Part shown: positions 59,301 to 64,000 of the stretch, piece by piece
How the letters are laid out: each line of letters starts with the position of its first letter
Numbering within the stretch: the stretch's first letter is position 1
Assembly: GCF_032854445.1 (NCBI RefSeq)
Contig: NC_088304.1
Span: forward strand, 15,885,704-15,949,703
Source of the DNA: Liolophura sinensis
Lineage: Eukaryota > Mollusca > Polyplacophora > Chitonida > Chitonidae
Direction of reading: 5' to 3'
DNA: 64,000 nt
The notes under the pieces: generated by a model
What the model saw: the letters and a program-made list of their open reading frames with translations, nothing else
What the model was told of the DNA's origin: nothing
Databases searched by the model: none
Program-made: the position numbers and the translations under genes

Positions 59301-61419
59301 GAGTAAAACCTGGCGTACGATCACGATCGTGATTCCGAAAAGTTTTTTTTAATTCCGCGTAATTTATTTTTATATTCAGTTGTAACTTTAGCTATAGGGC
59401 TTACAATCGATTGTAGCCACGGTATCTTTGTTGCACGCGGGCCCTTATGCCTCAAAGCATCTTTTTCCAGGCCAGTTCCAGTGTGCACTTCCGACGAGGA
59501 CTGTTTTCAGATGATGACGAAACAAGGAACTACGGGTTATACCTTAACACACCAGCTCCTCTACTTCATACTCGGTCACAAGGTATGTCCTTAGTCTGGC
59601 ATGATGCCTTTGAGCATATTACTCGTGTCACACAGCACATGTAACGTGACGTACAGGTTCCCACCGCAGTGACAAAACACCCACAGCGCTGTAGTCATTA
59701 CGCAACTTGTACCTACCATTTTTGAAACATAACCCTCATTTAAGAGCATGGGATAGGTTGCATTTATCTGAAAATGAGAAAATCTGTTTGATTAATTGAT
59801 TTATTTGATCTTTGTTTAACGGCATGCTCCAGGATTTTTCCTACATACGATGCCAGTTAGTGTATTATGGGTACGGGAATCCGCTGCATAACCTGCGTAG
59901 GGTCGCAGGCTCTGTTCGGTTTCCTCCCACCATAATGGCCGCCGTGGTATAAGTGAAACTTGAGCAAAATCTAAAATGCTAATAAAACATGGGTGATATC
60001 ACCTGAAAAGGCCATGCAATGTTTTGATTGTGGTCTCCGGCAAATTCCACGTTAAACCACGTGAGGGCACCGTTAACCACTTATTGCCAATCTGCCCCGA
60101 GAACAAAGGATCCAGAAAATTGTTTGATATTTGAGATGTAAGTTTTGACCAATAAATGATAATATTCCAAATTTTGACAAATAAATAATAATATTCCAGT
60201 TATTTTAATTACACAAACATTAGCCAGTGTACCTGTGTCAAATCTTAGAAGCCACATGTAGAACTTTTAAGGTGGCTGTTTTGTCATGTATGTCACCTTA
60301 AACTATACTGTGTGTACTAAATGTGATGATAATACAGCATGCTGAGTAATTATAGACCTGAGGTGTCTAATATATTGCAATATACGTCACGACATTATTT
60401 TACCTTCTGCTTAAGAGGGACAGAACCAAGAAAACTCTAGACTGTCTTACGATTAACATCACTGCAGGTATTAACATGAACAGTTAGAATAACAATTTTA
60501 CTGAGGTAAACTGACAAAAGGCCAGATTGCATCTGTTACGCGACAATCTGTGGTTCAATCATGTATTTGACCATTTACCAAATATCCCCCTCTCGTAACT
60601 GCTCTGGTTTTACTTTCTATCATGTAGTGTGGGGTTTTTTTTAATCAAAACACCCATGAATCAATCGTATATATTTGGGTTTGAAGATGGACTGTGAGCG
60701 GGAACTACAGGACGTTGCCGGACAGGAAGTGGACATAGCGGACATAGAGGCCCGGATGTGTGAGGAGATATACCAAGATGCACTGCAGCTGATTCAGGAT
60801 GGAGATGTACCGAGCGGCGATCAGGATCTCTTTATGGAACAAAGTAAGGATCATCTCGTGCACAACAACCAAACAGTTTCAAAACTGTTCAAGTTTTCCT
60901 CTGTCCTCTCTGCTTGAAAACACATTCACAAATAACTTCCCATTGGGCTATAATGAAAAATCAGATGTATAATACGTCTTTATAATCCATATGTACTGAT
61001 CCCTTTTTTTTCATTCTTTTTTTGTTTTTCTGTAGTTTCTCTCTGTGGAGTGCTCGGGTTTCAGAATTTCATGAGATCAGACTGGATGAAGATGGTACTA
61101 AAATGGCCCAGCTCCGAGGGCTGCTTTACCCTTCAACTGACCCCACAACAGGAGAATGTTGCTCGGTACGTCACTTACACTACAACAACGCTGAAAGGCC
61201 GTTTTATTAAAGCGAGATTTGCCTTGACTCAAACTAAAACAAGATTTAAAGCGCTTATACATCTTAACTAAATTCCGGCTAGCTGTTAAATGAGGTAAAC
61301 GTATTGCAGTGGGAAATTCCCTTCCCATGAAACCACAGATAACAATGAAATTTTTCAATTTTGATTTCAGTCAGAAGTTGTTGATTCCTTATACAACGCA
61401 GGAATTTACATTGAAGTGA
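56356..61419 (+). CDS. C16orf89: C16orf89 (UPF0764/DUF4735) homologue, secreted, six exons
   Basis: Exons are 56356-56551, 57985-58291, 59471-59582, 60687-60843, 61036-61165 and 61371-61419, with phases 1,0,0,1,2 matching at every junction. They sum to 951 nt, or 316 aa plus stop. A signal peptide (MAAIHVILVLLAVFQGGSLQ) is followed by VNVDGLFGLRLGQGQLIAAL (like the INLDGMVGVR region of the human protein), EAGDICLSKIMGT, CTSDEDCFQMMTKQGTTGYT then LTHQLLYF, DIEARMCEEIYQDAL, DLFMEQISLCGVLGFQNF and DWMKMVLKWPSSEGCF. This order, with its conserved cysteines, matches vertebrate C16orf89, a thyroid-enriched secreted protein of unknown function. The acceptor of exon 4 (GGTTTGAAG) is weak and the last exon short, so these two are the least certain. 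Introns 1 and 2 hold SINEs. An AATAAA lies about 330 nt after the stop. Confidence 0.9.
56626..56902 (+). mobile_element. SINE family C (different tRNA-like head), C16orf89 intron 1
   Basis: The head GTGGGCCGTGGTCTACCCGT and the B box GGGTTCAAATCCAGC differ from family A, as does the core (CCTGTGGAGCCTTGGTGACA, GGGCTGTGTAATGTTGCCAA). The tail GTATAAGTGAATCATTCTTG, then AGTGTGACGTTT and an AAAT end, clearly resembles the family A tail. Confidence 0.78.
57033..57183 (+). mobile_element. SINE family A, 3' half, C16orf89 intron 1
   Basis: From GGCCGTAAGTGAGAAGGTCT to ACGGCGTAAAACACTAATGA. The 8-bp word TCTATCAC flanks it (57025-57032 and 57184-57191). Confidence 0.9.
57700..57832 (+). mobile_element. 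SINE family A, older 3' half, C16orf89 intron 1
   Basis: GGGAGGGTCGTGGGTTTCTC, CCCGGTTCTTCCCACCATAA, then TGAATACGGCGTACAATACC and the AAAT tail. More diverged than the copy at 57.03 kb. Confidence 0.86.
58490..58571 (-). mobile_element. SINE family A tail, C16orf89 intron 2
   Basis: TTTATTATTGATGTTTTACG through CGGCATTATGATGGGAGGAA. The 7-bp word AGAATTC flanks it (58483-58489 and 58572-58578). Confidence 0.85.
59785..59990. mobile_element. Two opposed old SINE family A fragments, C16orf89 intron 3
   Basis: 59785-59860 is a decayed minus-orientation tail (TTGATTTATTTGATCTTTGT, AACGGCATGCTCCAGGATTT). 59885-59990 is a plus-orientation 3' half (CGGTTTCCTCCCACCATAAT, GGTATAAGTGAAACTTGAGC). Both are well diverged. 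Confidence 0.7.
60320..60635 (-). repeat. MITE-like repeat C, reverse orientation
   Basis: ATGCTGAGTAATTATAGACC, AGGTGTCTAATATATTGCAA, TTAACATGAACAGTTAGAAT and TAAACTGACAAAAGGCCAGA are the reverse complement of the repeat C order seen at 50.04 kb. It ends just before exon 4 of C16orf89. Confidence 0.68.
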
Positions 61420-63355
61420 CAAGTACAGTTGTACTTATATGTTTTCAAACACCCGAGGTGGCCATTGCTCTTAACAGGTTGATTAATTAATTTTACTTTA
61501 TTGATTAATTGATTTATTAGTGCCTGTAACGCCATAATCAAGAATATGATACCTATACGGATGAGTTTAGTTTCATTGTGGAGGAAATTAAGAGTACTGA
61601 AAATGAACTACTAGCCTCTGGCATGCAACACTCCTGCAGCAATCGTGCTTACCCCACAGAGCAGGTTGAACGTTTGAGTAGGTGACATGTATTTTAGTGG
61701 AACGCACGCGATCGCCACCTGTGAGTTAAGCAGCCAACAGAATATAATAAACGTCTCGTTTTTTTCTTTTTTTTTTTTTTGGATTAAGTTTCTCTTGGCT
61801 TGACCACCAAATTTCTTGGAAACACGCAAAACAAACAAAACCTAACTTACATTGAATGTGATTGGTTTGATACAGGTTGCTGTATTTATAATTGGTATAA
61901 ATGCAGTTTTTACAATATCTTTAAGCATACGTCATTGACGTGTAATGTATTGCCGCTGACATGCATTTTATTTACTTAATTCGTCACAGGTCATGGTGCT
62001 AGCGTGCGTGTAATTTGGTACCATTTAGGTGTTTACATGAACACTTAGAATAAAAAGCCTGAGGTATATCGACATGTTTCATCGGTTACGTGTGACCATT
62101 TGCCAATTATCACGCTGATATCGCTCCTCTGATATTACTTTATGTTGTAGTCTTTTTTTTGTTATTACTCCACTATTGCAAACGTTCGTTAGTTGAATTT
62201 AGAGTTGTGCCCCTTTCTACGTGAGTTACGGATTTGTGATTGCGTCGATAAATTCCGGCGAGCCAAATTGACAACTCTGACAGAGGAACTATTATAATCT
62301 CTCCCAGGAGAAGCAATTTGGTTCATCGGACAGAATTGTCAACAAGAAACGTGGATAACATGAGAAAGAAAACGATGCAAACTTGTGTTTTCCAGCTACA
62401 CAAATAAACGATCATATTTAGCGAGTGTGTTGTAATCCGTTCGTATTGTTCTTAAGTCCCTCTTTATTAAATGTGATGACAACACAGCATTTTGAGTAAT
62501 TCTAAACCAGTGACGTCTAATACCTTGCAATTGTATCCGATGTTTTTTTTAATTAATTCTGCCTAAGCCATGGTGGCAGGAGCTTTGTAAGTTATTACAA
62601 AGTAATCACTTACATGAGCAATTAGAATAAAACCCTAAGTGACATAAACAGGCCGGATTTTCCGGTTATATATGTAACCATTTGCCAACTATCATGCTTT
62701 CGTCACTGTTGTGGTTTTAGTCTAAATGATATAGCCTTTCTATATCAATATTTCTGTCATTGTATTTCCTGGGTAATATCATTTCTAAGATCGCTCGAAA
62801 TGCAGATTTACTGATTCACAGATAATAAATTCCTTCAGTATAAATATCAATTAAGAGCCGCGTGCTTTAATCAAATACTATTTCTCATTTGGGCAGACAT
62901 CTGCGGATGCATTGTGTTCAGCTAAGCAATAATTTAAATGTCTTCATCCTGTCGGATTTTATTTCGGGCTCTTCTTGGCAAGCCGTTTACGGTTGTTGAT
63001 AATCCGTGAAATAAAATCAACTATACGTATTGGGATTAAAGAAGTCCTCCAGGTATGATATTGAAAAGCTTTGGTACGACATCTGAAAGCTCAAACAATA
63101 GCACACTCCACATCTCTTAGCACTATGGCGTAAGTGGAACTAAGTGGTAAAGTAATTCTAGATTTTTCTAGGCCAGCCAAAGCAGATGTCTGTTGTTTTT
63201 AGCGCTTTACAATTTTCCATTCTGAATACCTATAGAAATTCCTGTTCACAAATTTCTCGTCCACATGATTGCAGCGGAATGTCACACTTATTTAGGATAT
63301 CATAATGGGTCATTGCAGCCCGTGAATATGGAAAGCTCGTATCTGAGATCATACA
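61420..63355. other. 3' flank of C16orf89 with repeat copies, no further gene
   Basis: Contains a decayed minus-orientation SINE family A tail (61490-61600) and two reverse-orientation repeat C copies (about 61960-62170 and 62465-62740; for example ACAGCATTTTGAGTAATTCT and CATGAGCAATTAGAATAAAA). A short plus-orientation fragment lies near 63100-63170. No coding exon was seen. Confidence 0.55.
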
Positions 63356-63578
63356 TTTATTTATTTATTTCTTTATTTATTTAGTTGATTGGTGTTTTAC
63401 GCCGTACTCAAGAATATTTCACTTATACGACGGCGGCCAGCATTATGGTGGGTGGAAACCGGGCACGGAGAGGAAGCCAGCATAAGCTGGACTTGAACTC
63501 ACAGTGACCGCATTGGTGAGAGACTCCTGGGTCATTACGCTGCGCTAGCGCGCTAATCGACTCAGCCACGGAGGCGCC
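63356..63578 (-). mobile_element. SINE family A with internal deletion
   Basis: The tail and head are both present (AAAT tail, GGTGTTTTACGCCGTACTCA, then AGCGCGCTAATCGACTCAGC and CACGGAGG). The sequence jumps from GGAAACCGGGCAC to GGAGAGGAAGCC, removing about 70 bp of the body. Confidence 0.92.
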
Positions 63579-64000
63579 AGATGATGTAACAGTGACAACA
63601 GATGGATTTGGCATTTATTAAGCCGATACCTTCACACGAAAACGAAGCGAAAGGATCGAGTTTCATGTTTGTTACTACTTAAAACTTGAACCTTCCTTTA
63701 AAATTTTTCACCGATCACAACGCAACTAAAATTCAAACGATCCATGTCATTCGTTTAGTTGATTAGCTGATTAGCTGATTTAGTGGATGCTGTAATCATA
63801 AGATCCCCATGAGAATCCAATCATGCAGCATACTCCTTACAGCGCATGCGTCGCTTTCTGCCTTTCGCTTTTAATCTCTATCACCAATAGACGCACGTTT
63901 AGTCTAAGCCTCATCACTTGTGACCTCCAGCGGAACTATTTAATCAACATTCATCAATAAAATTGTTTCAGGAGTTGGTTAACTCATGTTGCAGACACTC
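63579..64000. other. End of window, nothing recognised
   Basis: No coding, RNA or repeat-family signal is visible in the last 420 bases, apart from a small local repeat TTAGCTGATTAGCTGATTTA near 63760. Confidence 0.45.

Overview
The window is eukaryotic nuclear DNA from an invertebrate, most likely a marine mollusc or another lophotrochozoan. The gene structures are intron-rich with GT-AG junctions. There are many copies of tRNA-derived SINEs ending in an (AAAT)n tail, plus relics of non-LTR and Penelope-like reverse transcriptases and several minisatellites. Placement in Mollusca is inference from the style of the SINEs and of the KY-like gene. No bacterial, plasmid, CRISPR or operon features are present.

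Five gene models are supported. (1) A six-exon KY (kyphoscoliosis peptidase)-like transglutaminase-fold gene on + (1660-4584, about 472 aa), in which all three catalytic positions appear substituted. (2) A rhodopsin-class GPCR with a single coding exon on - (9237-10367, 376 aa). (3 and 4) Two paralogous secreted C-type-lectin-domain genes on - (32864-36744 and 42088-48256). Each has a 70-nt signal-peptide exon joined directly to two CTLD exons in matching phases. The first copy carries a frameshift at the start of its third exon that an alternative splice acceptor could rescue. A decayed third signal-peptide exon lies at 38.4 kb. (5) A six-exon homologue of vertebrate C16orf89 (UPF0764/DUF4735) on + (56356-61419, 316 aa).

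Layout: 1-4.6 kb holds the KY-like gene; 5.1-6.7 kb a degenerate satellite that grades into a clean 56-bp array; 7-13.7 kb the GPCR and several SINEs; 14-30 kb is gene-poor, with Penelope-like relics, a 61-bp minisatellite and a 5'-truncated LINE nested in one relic; 30-49 kb is the duplicated lectin locus; 49-55.6 kb is gene-poor, with a SINE, a MITE-like repeat and large 38-bp and 29-bp minisatellites; 56.3-61.4 kb holds C16orf89; the rest is repeats.

The five genes show no sign of working together, apart from the two lectins, which are recent tandem paralogues. All family assignments come from reading the translated sequence and from recalled family motifs. No database search was run.
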